64,000 bases of DNA from contig NZ_MPIN01000009.1 in assembly GCF_001887355.1 (NCBI RefSeq), forward strand, positions 248,001-312,000, given 5' to 3'. Positions 17,440 through 26,205 of the stretch are shown piece by piece (position 1 is the stretch's first letter; each line of letters begins with the position of its first letter). The notes under the pieces are model-generated. The model was not told the DNA's origin and searched no databases. It saw nothing but the letters and a program-made list of their open reading frames with translations. A program made the position numbers and the translations under genes. The stretch is from Cystobacter ferrugineus (GTDB lineage: Bacteria; Myxococcota; Myxococcia; Myxococcales; Myxococcaceae).

Positions 17440-18474
17440 ATGGAATTCAGACAACTCGGCGCTTCGGGCTTCAAGGTTCCCGTCCTCAGTCTCGGCACGG
17501 GGACGTTCGGAGGCGGCAACGAGTTCTTCAAGGGCTTTGGCAGCAGCGACGTGAAGGAGGCCACCCGGCTCGTCGACATCTCACTCGACTGCGGGCTGAA
17601 CATGTTCGACTCGGCCGACGTGTACTCGGGCGGAATGGCCGAGGAGATCCTTGGCCAGGCGATCAAGGACCGCCGTGAGCGGGTGCTCATCTCCACCAAG
17701 GCCACCCTCCGCGCGGGCCCTGGTCCCAACGATGTGGGCTCGTCGCGCCACCACCTGATCCGCGCGGTCGAGGGGAGCCTGCGCCGCCTGGGCACCGACT
17801 ACATCGACCTCTTCCATCTCCACGGCTTCGACCCCATCACACCCGTCGAGGAGACACTCAACACGCTCGACGATCTCGTGCGCGCCGGGAAGATCCGCTA
17901 CATCGGCTGCTCGAACTTCCCGGGCTGGCACCTCATGAAGTCGCTGGCCGTGTCGGAGCGCCACAACCTCGCGCGCTACGTGGCCCACCAGGCGTACTAC
18001 TCACTCGTCGGGCGCGACTACGAGTGGGAGCTGATGCCTCTGGGGCTCGACCAGAAGGTCAGCGCGGTCGCCTGGAGCCCGCTGGGTTGGGGCCGGTTGA
18101 CGGGCAGGATCCGCCGCGGCCAGCCCCTGCCCGAGGGCACCCGGCTCCAGAACTCCCAGACGGCCGCGGGCGGCCCCCAGATCCCCGAGGAGTACCTCTA
18201 CCGGGTCGTGGACGCGCTCGACGAGGTGGCGGCGGAGACAGGCAAGACGGTGCCGCAGGTGGCCATCAACTGGCTGCTGCAGCGGCCGACGGTCGCCAAC
18301 GTCATCATCGGCGCACGCAACGAGGAGCAACTGCGCCAGAACCTGGGCGCGATCGGCTGGAACCTCACCCCGAAGCAGGTGGCGAAGCTCGACGCGGCGA
18401 GCGCCACGCCCCCCGCCTACCCCTACTGGCACCATCAGCGGTTCAGCGAGAACAATACCTTCCTGAATTCTTGA
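17440..18474 (+). CDS. aldo/keto reductase
   Basis: The 344-residue protein covers the full aldo/keto reductase barrel. The tetrad residues are visible: Asp and Tyr in MFDSADVYSGGMAEE near residues 55-65, Lys in LISTKATL near 86, and His in LFHLHGFD near 126. The cofactor-binding end reads ANVIIGARNEEQLRQNLGA, typical of NADPH-dependent AKR7/12-like proteins of the YghZ/Tas group. It would reduce aldehydes or ketones in the cytoplasm. It is a single gene, convergent with the cyclase-family gene, with a strongly structured spacer between the two stops. Confidence 0.92.
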   Translation: MEFRQLGASGFKVPVLSLGTGTFGGGNEFFKGFGSSDVKEATRLVDISLDCGLNMFDSADVYSGGMAEEILGQAIKDRRERVLISTKATLRAGPGPNDVGSSRHHLIRAVEGSLRRLGTDYIDLFHLHGFDPITPVEETLNTLDDLVRAGKIRYIGCSNFPGWHLMKSLAVSERHNLARYVAHQAYYSLVGRDYEWELMPLGLDQKVSAVAWSPLGWGRLTGRIRRGQPLPEGTRLQNSQTAAGGPQIPEEYLYRVVDALDEVAAETGKTVPQVAINWLLQRPTVANVIIGARNEEQLRQNLGAIGWNLTPKQVAKLDAASATPPAYPYWHHQRFSENNTFLNS

Positions 18475-18482
18475 TTCCAAAA

Positions 18483-18548
18483 AGCAGCAACTCCGCACGC
18501 TCGACATGGCGATGGCGGCGCCTCCGCCGAGGCGCCGGAGCTGCTGCT
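18483..18548. terminator. nested hairpins in a convergent spacer, probable two-way terminator
   Basis: Between the aldo/keto reductase stop and the cyclase-family stop, outer arms at 18483-18495 and 18536-18548 (13 bases, one G-U-type mismatch) enclose an inner perfect 7-bp stem, 18517-18523 with 18530-18536, around a six-base loop. No T-run follows on either strand, so an intrinsic terminator of the classical kind is not shown. The position between two converging genes makes a termination or transcript-end-protecting role the likely one. Confidence 0.5.
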
Positions 18549-18594
18549 CTGGGACGTGCGTGCGATCTTCCGCACGCCCCCAACGCCTGGAACC

Positions 18595-19587
18595 TCAGAA
18601 GACCGCGATGGGGTTGACGGGAGAGCCCGTGCCGCCTTCCACGTTCAGGGGGGCGATGCCGAGGAAGAAGTCATGGCGCTTGCGCTCGGCGGCGGCCTTG
18701 CTCAGTGCCTCGGGGTCGGCGTTGTCGATGACGTGGATGCCCAGGGCGTTGATCAGCATCACATGCACCGGAAGAAATGCGCCCTCCACGCCGGAGGGAA
18801 TCACGTCCAGACCGACATCCGTGGCGACGACGGCGACTCCCCGCTTCTTGAACCAGTCAGCGGTGGAGGCGTGCAGTCCCGCGGATTGCTTCGACACATC
18901 CCAGGGTCCCACGGCGGCGCGGCGGGCCCAGCGGCCCGTGCGGATGATGACGGCGTCACCACTGGACACGCGGACCTTCGTCTTCTTCTCCCAGGCCTCG
19001 AGATCCTTCGCGTGGATGGCGGTGCCTGGCTCCAGGTAGGGGACGCCCTGGAAGGCTGGCAGATCGATGAGCACTCCGCGCGTCAGGATCCCGTCCTTGA
19101 GCGCGCTCACGGCGAGCGTGGAGCAACCTTTCGCGGTGACGAGCTTCTGGTCGTACCCGTTGAACATCTTGCCATGATCGAAGACGTGGCAGAGCGCATC
19201 GAGGTGTGTGTGCGAGAAGCCATGAAACCCGATGGACAGGGAGTCGGCGCTGTACATGGAGTCCGGGGACTCACCCGTGATGAGCATGTCGTGGCCGAGC
19301 GGATATGGGACATCCTCGGCCTTCTGGGTCTCCAGCGGATGTGCGAGGGAGACGGAGACGCCTTCCCGGACGAGCCGTGCGGCGTCCTTGCGCTTGGCGG
19401 CGGTGATCAGATTCGCGGCGCCGAGCTGATCCTCGGGACCCCAGCGCTGCCAGTTCCGGTTCTTCTCCATCCAGGTGTCGATGTCCTTCGCGGTCGCGAA
19501 GGGCGTGGCGACGGCGCTGTTCTGGGCCGCGCTCGGCAGCGTCCACAGCAGTGCGCCCGTGATGACAACGGTCTTGAGCAGGTTCAT
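18595..19587 (-). CDS. exported cyclase-family (kynurenine formamidase-like) protein
   Basis: The 330-residue protein begins MNLLKTVVITGALLWTLPSAAQ, a clear signal peptide; ATG 19587 gives exactly this start. The metal-binding signature of the cyclase/KynB family (HxGTHxDxPxH) appears as HGFSHTHLDALCHVF near residue 133. A later GDAVIIRTGRW and DVGLDVIPSGVE complete the fold. Family members hydrolyse formamides or cyclic amides using a divalent metal. Here the proline of the signature is Leu/Cys, as in many uncharacterised secreted members. With the signal peptide, kynurenine formamidase itself (cytoplasmic) is unlikely. No tryptophan-degradation genes adjoin it. Confidence 0.85.
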   Translation of the reverse strand: MNLLKTVVITGALLWTLPSAAQNSAVATPFATAKDIDTWMEKNRNWQRWGPEDQLGAANLITAAKRKDAARLVREGVSVSLAHPLETQKAEDVPYPLGHDMLITGESPDSMYSADSLSIGFHGFSHTHLDALCHVFDHGKMFNGYDQKLVTAKGCSTLAVSALKDGILTRGVLIDLPAFQGVPYLEPGTAIHAKDLEAWEKKTKVRVSSGDAVIIRTGRWARRAAVGPWDVSKQSAGLHASTADWFKKRGVAVVATDVGLDVIPSGVEGAFLPVHVMLINALGIHVIDNADPEALSKAAAERKRHDFFLGIAPLNVEGGTGSPVNPIAVF

Positions 19588-19712
19588 GGCGCCCTCATAA
19601 CGCCCGGAGGGACCGTCGCCCACCGAGATTGGCTCGCCCATGACGTTCGCTCTCCACGACCTCTACTGGTATCCGGCGCGAAGCGCCAGAGCGTGCCCAA
19701 CTGGGCGTCGCA

Positions 19713-22028
19713 TCAGGAACCCGTACCCGGGTCGTACACCTCCGCGGCTCTCAGGTAGTAGGTAAAGCCATTGTACCCCCCCGAGATGAGCACCTTGCCA
19801 TTGGGCAGCAGCGTCGCCGTATGTCCGCCGCGCGAGGTGGCCATGGCACTGGTGATGCGCCAGGTGCCCGTGGCCGGATCGTACACCTCAGCCATCGTCA
19901 GGAAGCTGCCTCTCGCAGAGGTGCCCCCCGAGACGAGCACCTTGCCATTGGGCAGCAGCGTCGCCGTATATTCCGTGCGCGGTGTGGCCATGGTGCTGGT
20001 GATGTGCCAGGAGCCCGCGACCGGGTCGTATAGCTCCGCTGTCGCCGAGTATTGGCCTCCCGCGACGAGCACCTGGCCATTGGAGAGCAGCACCGCCCCA
20101 TGCCGGTACCGCGAGAAGAGCGGGCTGCCGATGACGACCGCTGCGTCCGCGGCTGGGTCGTACACCTCTGTCGGCCCCACGATACCCAAGGTGTTATATC
20201 CCCCGACGATGAGCACCTTGCCGTTGGGCAGCAGCGTCGCCGTATGCTCGAAGCGCCGCATGGCCAGGTTGCCGGCGCGACGCCAGGTGCCCGTGGCCGG
20301 GTCGTACACCTCCGCTGGTACCAGGGCGCTACCGCCGTTGTCATACCCGCCCGCGACGAGCACCTGGCCGTTGGGCAGCAGCGTCGCCGTATGCGAATAG
20401 CGCGTCAGGCTCATGGAGCCGGTGGGGTTCCAGGTGCCCGTGGCCGGATCGTACACCTCCGCCGTCGCCAGAAAGCCACTGCCGATTCCGCCCACCACGA
20501 GCACCTTGCCGTTGGGCAGCAGCGTCGCCGTATGCGAATAGCGCGGTGTGGTCATGGAGCCGGTGGGGCTCCAGGTGCCCGTGGCCGGATCGTATACCTC
20601 CACCGTCGCCAGGGTGGCATCGACGTTCTTTCCCCCCACGACGAGCACCTTGCCGTTGGGCAACAGCGTCGCCGTGTGCAGATAGCGTGGCGTGACCATG
20701 GCGCTCGTCGGGGCCCAACTCGCGCTGGTACACGCGAGCAGTCCCGTCACCGTGAAGCTTCGGCTGACTTTCAGGCCGAAGGCGTTGGTCACCGTGGCGG
20801 TGAGTCTCGGCGTGGTGCCCGGACTGACACAGGTGGGCGCCGTCCAGGTGATGCTGCTGCTGGATGCACCCGAGGCCGCCGTGCCGAGCGTCCCCAGGCT
20901 GGCCGTCCAGGCGAAGCCGAGCGCGGAGCCCGACGGATCTATCGCTTCCACCTCGAAGGTGAGCACCTGGCTGGCCTTGGCTGTCGGGCTCGACTGGTAG
21001 GAGCGCGCAATCATCGGCGGCGCATGCCGGGCCGCGTCCTTGGAGACGCATACCGCCAGACTGCCCGTGTTCTGTCCGCCCCGGCCATCCGTCACCGTCA
21101 CGCTCACCTGGCAGTTGTTGCAGGCCGTCGTGGGCAGTGCCGAGGGGGTGAATGTGGCACTGGAGGAACTGGCCCCGGTGAAGCTGCCCACGCACGTGGC
21201 GCTCCACTGATAGCTCAGGTCATCGCCGTCCACGTCGGTGGCCGAGACGGACAGGGCCGTCTGCTGCCCCACGTCCAGTGAGGATTGGGAGGAGGTGAGG
21301 GACACCACCGTGGGCGCGGTGTTGAGGCTCACCTTCACCTCCGCTCCCCCGCTGCCCGCCGAAACCATTACCGTGACGCTCACCGTGAGGCTCGCCCCAT
21401 GCGAGTCGCTCACCGTGAGCGATAGGTTCACCGGGCCCTGGGTGGTGGGGGCCGTCCAGGTGGTGCTCGCCTGCGTGGCGGCCGCGAAGCTGCCCGAGGG
21501 GGCCGTCCAGGTGAAGCTCAGCGTGTCACCCACGTTGGGATCATGGGCACTGGCCGCCAGGGAGACACTGCCGCCCGGGGTCACGCTGGTGGAGTTGGCC
21601 ACCAGGGAGTCGACGAGAGGCGCCTCATTGGTGAAGGGCGGAGGGAAGGAGACATCCTGGAGGGTGAGGGACACCAGGCCCGGGGTTCCAGCCGTGACGG
21701 TGACGTCTTCGGCACGCCCCTCGTAGCGCAGGGTGTTGGCGGAGGTGAAGGCCCGGGCGAGAAAGGTGCGGTGCTCTCCCGCGGGAATGTCGCCGAGGAC
21801 GCCACCCCAGGTACCGTCGGTCAGCACCAGCTCGGTGGACAGCGAGGCCATGTCGGGGGCGGAGACGGTGACGGTGACGCGCGCGACATCGCCTGGCAAG
21901 GCCGAGGGCGTGGAGATGAACAGCCGCATCGCTCCGGTGGCGGACACTCCCGGGCGGGGCGAGGTGTCACAGCCGGTGAGCACCGCCAGCAGGAGTGGAA
22001 GGAACGCGCAGAGACGCAGCAGGAACAC
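19713..22028 (-). CDS. kelch-repeat lipoprotein with Ig/PKD-like domains
   Basis: The 771-residue product starts at GTG 22028, six bases after AAGGAG. Its leader FLLRLCAFLPLLLAVLTGC is a lipoprotein signal with the lipidated Cys in LTGC. Three or four Ig/PKD-like beta domains follow (for example VTPGGSVSLAASAHDPNVGD and LDVGQQTALSVSATDVDGDD). Residues about 430-771 are seven kelch-type repeats built on HTATLLPNGKVLVVGG...AEVYDPATGTW. Seven repeats make one closed propeller; the last repeat lacks its final strand, and the ASWAPTSAM strand before repeat 1 can supply it. The protein is likely surface-exposed on the outer membrane and may bind partners or glycans. The repeats are nearly identical at DNA level, so recombination could change their number. 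Confidence 0.9.
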   Translation of the reverse strand: MFLLRLCAFLPLLLAVLTGCDTSPRPGVSATGAMRLFISTPSALPGDVARVTVTVSAPDMASLSTELVLTDGTWGGVLGDIPAGEHRTFLARAFTSANTLRYEGRAEDVTVTAGTPGLVSLTLQDVSFPPPFTNEAPLVDSLVANSTSVTPGGSVSLAASAHDPNVGDTLSFTWTAPSGSFAAATQASTTWTAPTTQGPVNLSLTVSDSHGASLTVSVTVMVSAGSGGAEVKVSLNTAPTVVSLTSSQSSLDVGQQTALSVSATDVDGDDLSYQWSATCVGSFTGASSSSATFTPSALPTTACNNCQVSVTVTDGRGGQNTGSLAVCVSKDAARHAPPMIARSYQSSPTAKASQVLTFEVEAIDPSGSALGFAWTASLGTLGTAASGASSSSITWTAPTCVSPGTTPRLTATVTNAFGLKVSRSFTVTGLLACTSASWAPTSAMVTPRYLHTATLLPNGKVLVVGGKNVDATLATVEVYDPATGTWSPTGSMTTPRYSHTATLLPNGKVLVVGGIGSGFLATAEVYDPATGTWNPTGSMSLTRYSHTATLLPNGQVLVAGGYDNGGSALVPAEVYDPATGTWRRAGNLAMRRFEHTATLLPNGKVLIVGGYNTLGIVGPTEVYDPAADAAVVIGSPLFSRYRHGAVLLSNGQVLVAGGQYSATAELYDPVAGSWHITSTMATPRTEYTATLLPNGKVLVSGGTSARGSFLTMAEVYDPATGTWRITSAMATSRGGHTATLLPNGKVLISGGYNGFTYYLRAAEVYDPGTGS

Positions 22029-22284
22029 GGAATCTCCTTGTCTTGAAACAGGGCCACACGTGGGTGGAGTGGTGCCCACTGTAGAGCAGCGTGGAGCGTC
22101 ATCCATCGCCCGGGATGTGTCAAAGGACTCCGGGATGGTGTCGAAGAATTCGGGCGCCTACGAATCGTCTGATACCTCCACTGGCTCCTCGACTCATGGT
22201 TTCGCTGCGAGTCGGTAGACCCATCTCGCACCCCGAGGAGCAGCCTGGCAGGGCTGTCTCACTTCCAAGTAGAGTGACCGGACC

Positions 22285-23562
22285 ATGCCGACCTACACCG
22301 CCTGGGGCGCCCCCATCACCTTCAGCTGGGAACTCGAAGGGAATACAGCCAGGATCCTCCAGTGGTTCGCTCCTCCGAATGCGCCTGCCACCTGGTTGCA
22401 GATGAGCCAGGAGGAGCGCACGGCCTTTTTCGTCAAGAACGTGGGTCCACAGTGGCGCAAGAAGAAGTCCGACCCAGGCATCTGTTACGACGACTTCGTG
22501 AATGTGTCGCCGGTCCCCTGGGTGAAGTTGACGCAGGAGGTGTGGTTCGAAACGTGGGAGATGCAATGCACCGCTCCGTTTCCAGACACGCTCGAGGGCC
22601 TCTTCCACCAACTCGATACCGTCCGGGAGGCCTTCCCAAGCGACCGGAATGACTTCCAGGTGCACATCGTCTTCGCACTCCCCGAAGAAGAGGGCCCCAG
22701 GAAGTTGTACAGCGCACTGTTGACAGCGCTGTTCAGCCAGCTCAACGACTACGCCATGGCCAAGCTGTACGGCAAGCAGGCGGATATCATCCAGGATCGC
22801 TTCTACGGAGCTTCCACCGTGAACTGCATGGCCCTGTTCAACTCGCTCATGACGGGAGACGAGCTTGAGGTCAACAAGGCCAGCGGCTACAAGTTCAACT
22901 TCGTCGGCATGCGCAAGAACTACGACACGCCCAACAAGATCGGACTGGAGATCCGTGAGGGCTGGAGCACCCAATACGACAAGTTCAAATCCCTGATGAC
23001 CAGGGTCGTCGGGATGCTCGGTGCAATGGAGAAGGAAACGACCTATGCCGTCAAGGCATCGCCGCCCAGTGATGCCAGGCCCTTCACGCTCTTCCAGCAT
23101 CTGGAGTTCATCCGGACCCGTCAGCCGGAGAGCATCGGCGGCCCCGAGGCGGAGAGCCTCGGAGCACTCCTCCCGGGCGCGCAATACACGGATTGCGATG
23201 GGCTCCTGTACAGGGAGGCCATTCGCCTGGTCGAGGTCGCTCTGGACAACGACCGCGTCAAGAAGGTGCCGTTCCCGCAGACGAAGGTGAATGCGCAGAG
23301 GAAGCTGGAGCGGCTCGTGGAGCCCCCGGGCGTGTTGTACGAGCGCTGGCGAAAGGCCTTGCTGCCCTGGGAGCTGCATCCGGCATTCGATGGGAACATG
23401 TTCGCGCAGCAGGGCATCCTCGTGGCCCGAATGAAATTGAAGGGCGCGCTGGCCAGATACCTGCTTGGAATGGAGCAAGGGCGCGTCGCGCCCGATGATG
23501 GCTTCGTGCACGGGCAGGTGAAGTCCTTCTTCGAGAGCACGCGGCTGTTCAGGTACCTCTAA
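22285..23562 (+). CDS. unassigned protein, possibly amidoligase/glutamine-synthetase-like fold
   Basis: This 425-residue protein has no signal peptide or membrane segment. Its codon use fits the host, but the composition (many Phe, Trp, Lys) is less Ala/Arg-rich than its neighbours. An early SWELEG (residues 14-19), a central CTAPFPDTLEGLFHQLDTVR followed by DFQVHIVFAL, and a later KIGLEIREG occur in the order of landmarks of amidoligase-type ATP-grasp-unrelated GS folds (E-x-E strand, EIVSP-like strand, HVHV strand, EFR strand). I cannot confirm this by eye. Residues 320-425 are helical. It is divergent from the kelch lipoprotein gene and 86 bp before another lipoprotein gene. An effector or ligase role is speculation. 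Confidence 0.6.
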   Translation: MPTYTAWGAPITFSWELEGNTARILQWFAPPNAPATWLQMSQEERTAFFVKNVGPQWRKKKSDPGICYDDFVNVSPVPWVKLTQEVWFETWEMQCTAPFPDTLEGLFHQLDTVREAFPSDRNDFQVHIVFALPEEEGPRKLYSALLTALFSQLNDYAMAKLYGKQADIIQDRFYGASTVNCMALFNSLMTGDELEVNKASGYKFNFVGMRKNYDTPNKIGLEIREGWSTQYDKFKSLMTRVVGMLGAMEKETTYAVKASPPSDARPFTLFQHLEFIRTRQPESIGGPEAESLGALLPGAQYTDCDGLLYREAIRLVEVALDNDRVKKVPFPQTKVNAQRKLERLVEPPGVLYERWRKALLPWELHPAFDGNMFAQQGILVARMKLKGALARYLLGMEQGRVAPDDGFVHGQVKSFFESTRLFRYL

Positions 23563-23648
23563 GCCTCAATCCGCCGATCCTTGGATGGCCGCCGTGGGGC
23601 GTGTTATGAAATTCATGCCTTCACGGTAAAACACGCGAAGGACGACCA

Positions 23649-25331
23649 ATGCGCATGGCCTCACAACGCGTCAAGACATCCGCACGAATCGCCACCGTGC
23701 CCGTGCTGCTCTCGCTGCTCACCTCCGGAACCGGCTGTGGCGACGCGGGGCCGGGTGACACGGCAGAAGGGCCTGGCACCCCACTGGTGTCCGTCACGGC
23801 CGCGGCCTCGGACGCCAACCTGTATGACTCCTTCACCCGGGCGAACAGCGCCAACCTGGGCAGCCTCGAGCAGGGTGGACAGGCCTGGAAGTTCATCCCG
23901 TCGGGGGTGACCTGGGGCGTCACCGTCGGCCGCGCGTACCTCCTCACGGACGACGGAACCTGGTACGACCACTATGCCACCGTGAGCGCCACCGCCGACG
24001 TGCGCGTGCTCGTCACCCTGTCGACGCTCGGCCAGTACTCCGGCCTCACCTTCCGCTTCGTCGACCGTGCCAACTGCTGGAAGCTCGCGACGGACACGGC
24101 GGCCGGGAAGTACTACCTCACGAAGTACGTGGGCGGCACCCAGACGTTCCCGCTGCAGATCAACCAGGCCCCCGTGGCCGGCGACGTCCTCGAGGTCCGG
24201 ACCTCCGGGAACCGCATCGACGTCTACATCAACGGCGTGTTCAAGGGCGGCGTCAACGACGCGACCCACCAGACCGCCGTCCGGGTGGGCCTGCTCGGCA
24301 GCCAGGACAACCTCGCGCGCTTCGACGAGTTCCGTGTCTACACCACGCCCGGCACCCGCGACGCCACGCTGCAGCCCTTCCGCTCGGACTCCGTCTGGAA
24401 CCTGCCCATTGGCAAGAGCGCGACGTACGCGGACACGACCGACCCCGCGACGCGCGACTTCATCGGCACCAGCGTCAACGGCGTGAACATCACCACCTGG
24501 GCCAACTGGGACACCTACTCGCATCCCATCACCCTCGCCTCCTCCAGCGATCCGTGGGCCACGGTGACGGACTACAACGACTCGTGGCGCAGCGGCACCT
24601 ATTACGTCCCCGCCACGGCCGCCATCGCCGCGGGCAGCGACAAGCACATGCACGTCATCAACCCGGAGCGCACGTTCATCGACGAGGCCTGGAGCACCAC
24701 CCGGCAGTCCACCACGGCCTACCGCGTGGGCCGTCACCACAAGATCGACCTGTATGGCAATGGCACCGGGCCGCAGAACGGTGTCCGCGCCTACGGGGGC
24801 TCCGCCATTGGCGGCCTCATCCGCGCCTGGGAAACCACCCCCACCCATCCGAAGTACACGGGGAGGATCCAGCACCCGCTGGCGGTGGCCGTGGACCGCG
24901 CGCAGCTCTATTACAGCAGCGGCGCGAGCGGCTACGACGCCAATGGTTATGGCACCGCGAAGGGCTACGTCTGGCCCGCCACCGAGCAGGACTGGGGCAG
25001 CGAGACGACCTACAAGGGCCAGGTCCCCATGGGCGCATACTTCGCCATCCCGCCCTCCGTGGACATCACCGCGCTGGGCCTCACGGCCGAGGGAAGGATG
25101 GTGGCCCAGGCGCTCCAGGACTACGGGGCCTACGTCACGGACGCCACCGGCGGCTGCGTCGCCTTCTACGTGGAGCCCACCGCCCCATCCTCGTTCGTGA
25201 ACAACCTGCGCCGTGACCTGCCACTCATCCGCTCCAAGATGCGGCGCGTGACGAACAACAGCTCGTCCACCCCGAATGCCCCGGGCGAGCGCCGGGTGCC
25301 CATGGTGCCCTCGCTGGCGCCGTCTCCGTGA
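23649..25331 (+). CDS. lipoprotein with LamG/concanavalin-like domain and unassigned C-domain
   Basis: The 560-residue product starts six bases after a GAAGGA site. Its leader ends in a lipobox-like LTSGTGC. Residues about 55-235 form a concanavalin-like jelly-roll domain (DSFTRANSANLGSL, GLTFRFVDRANCWKLATDT, NRIDVYINGVFKGG, FDEFRVYTTPG). From about 240 a second domain opens with FRSDSVWNLPIG, and has HMHVINPERTFIDEAW, a VGRHHKIDLYGNG block and GCVAFYVEPTAP near the end. I do not know an enzymatic role for this SVWN-type domain; conserved His, Asp and Glu residues would allow a polysaccharide-acting function. It likely faces the cell surface or periplasm and may bind carbohydrate through the first domain. 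Confidence 0.75.
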   Translation: MRMASQRVKTSARIATVPVLLSLLTSGTGCGDAGPGDTAEGPGTPLVSVTAAASDANLYDSFTRANSANLGSLEQGGQAWKFIPSGVTWGVTVGRAYLLTDDGTWYDHYATVSATADVRVLVTLSTLGQYSGLTFRFVDRANCWKLATDTAAGKYYLTKYVGGTQTFPLQINQAPVAGDVLEVRTSGNRIDVYINGVFKGGVNDATHQTAVRVGLLGSQDNLARFDEFRVYTTPGTRDATLQPFRSDSVWNLPIGKSATYADTTDPATRDFIGTSVNGVNITTWANWDTYSHPITLASSSDPWATVTDYNDSWRSGTYYVPATAAIAAGSDKHMHVINPERTFIDEAWSTTRQSTTAYRVGRHHKIDLYGNGTGPQNGVRAYGGSAIGGLIRAWETTPTHPKYTGRIQHPLAVAVDRAQLYYSSGASGYDANGYGTAKGYVWPATEQDWGSETTYKGQVPMGAYFAIPPSVDITALGLTAEGRMVAQALQDYGAYVTDATGGCVAFYVEPTAPSSFVNNLRRDLPLIRSKMRRVTNNSSSTPNAPGERRVPMVPSLAPSP

Positions 25332-25369
25332 CGCGCGGTGGGGGACGCCCGCTGTCCAGGCAGCTCCAG

Positions 25370-26083
25370 CTACGCGTCGGCGATTCGATCGAGTAACTCC
25401 GTCAGGAGTTGGCGCTCGCCCTTGGTGAGGACAGTGGTCTGGTCCAACGAGGCACGGAGCGCCATCGCAGTCCCCTGAATCCCCGCGTCCGCGGCGACGG
25501 CCGCCTCACCCGTGATCGCGGCCACGACGGCCTCGCGCGCCGCCTCGGCCAGCCCGGGGTCGCGTTCTCCCTCGGGCTGCTGCAGGAGTGTGAGCACCAC
25601 CCCGGTTCCCATTGCCCGAATGATGCCGATGGCCCGGTCTTCCGTGACGCGCAGCCGCCCCGCCCGTGCGAGGTTCTGGATGCGTCGACGCAAAATGTCG
25701 TTGCCGTCCGCGGCAGTCGCCTGCCAGGCAGGCTGGGGGTCACTACTCATGATGGCGAAGAGCCCGGGATGGCTGAGACCGAACGCGACGTGCATGTCCC
25801 AGCCGTCGCGCAAGTCCTGAAGTGGGTCGGGGTGCGGCACGCGCTTGGACTTCGCGGCGAGGTAGCGCGTCAAGCTCTCCTCGACGACCGCCGCCAACAG
25901 CCCTCGCTTGTCACCGAAGAGGCGATAGATGGTCGGCGCTTGGACCCCGGCAGCGGCGGCCACGGCACGTGTGGTCGCTGCCTCCGGGCCACCGGTCGAG
26001 ATGAGTTTGGCCGCCGCTGCGATGATGCGCTCGCGAACATCGGGGCCTTCGGCCTGGTCGGCGGCCTTCTTGCTGTGCTCCAT
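25370..26083 (-). CDS. TetR/AcrR family regulator
   Basis: The 237-residue protein has a TetR DNA-binding domain at residues 18-65, with helix-turn-helix [19 protein letters not shown]. The C-terminal domain is long and helical, like TetR_C proteins that sense hydrophobic or aromatic compounds. It is divergent from the NmrA-like reductase gene across a 122-bp spacer that is far richer in A+T than the genes and holds repeated GTTATCAA-type sites. It most likely represses that reductase gene and itself. The ligand is unknown; reductases under TetR control of this sort often answer quinones or other electrophiles. Confidence 0.88.
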   Translation of the reverse strand: MEHSKKAADQAEGPDVRERIIAAAAKLISTGGPEAATTRAVAAAAGVQAPTIYRLFGDKRGLLAAVVEESLTRYLAAKSKRVPHPDPLQDLRDGWDMHVAFGLSHPGLFAIMSSDPQPAWQATAADGNDILRRRIQNLARAGRLRVTEDRAIGIIRAMGTGVVLTLLQQPEGERDPGLAEAAREAVVAAITGEAAVAADAGIQGTAMALRASLDQTTVLTKGERQLLTELLDRIADA

Positions 26084-26110
26084 GCGGCTCAGGTAACACG
26101 CACCGCGGAA

Positions 26111-26194
26111 ATCAACGATAACAATTTATTGAAACCAACGATACCGGGCACTACGTTATCAACGGAAACAAAAATCGCTTCCATTGATAACAAC
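26111..26194. promoter_or_regulatory. A+T-rich divergent promoter with repeated operator-like sites
   Basis: The spacer between the TetR gene and the NmrA-like gene holds CAACGATAAC at 26113-26122, CAACGATAC at 26136-26144, GTTATCAACG at 26155-26164 and TTGATAAC at 26184-26191. GTTATCAA (26155-26162) and TTGATAAC (26184-26191) form a perfect inverted pair, and CGTTATCAACG is itself nearly symmetrical. Repeated half-sites in a divergent tetR promoter region are the normal arrangement for autoregulated repressors. Confidence 0.55.
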
Positions 26195-26205
26195 AGGGGA
26201 TACCC

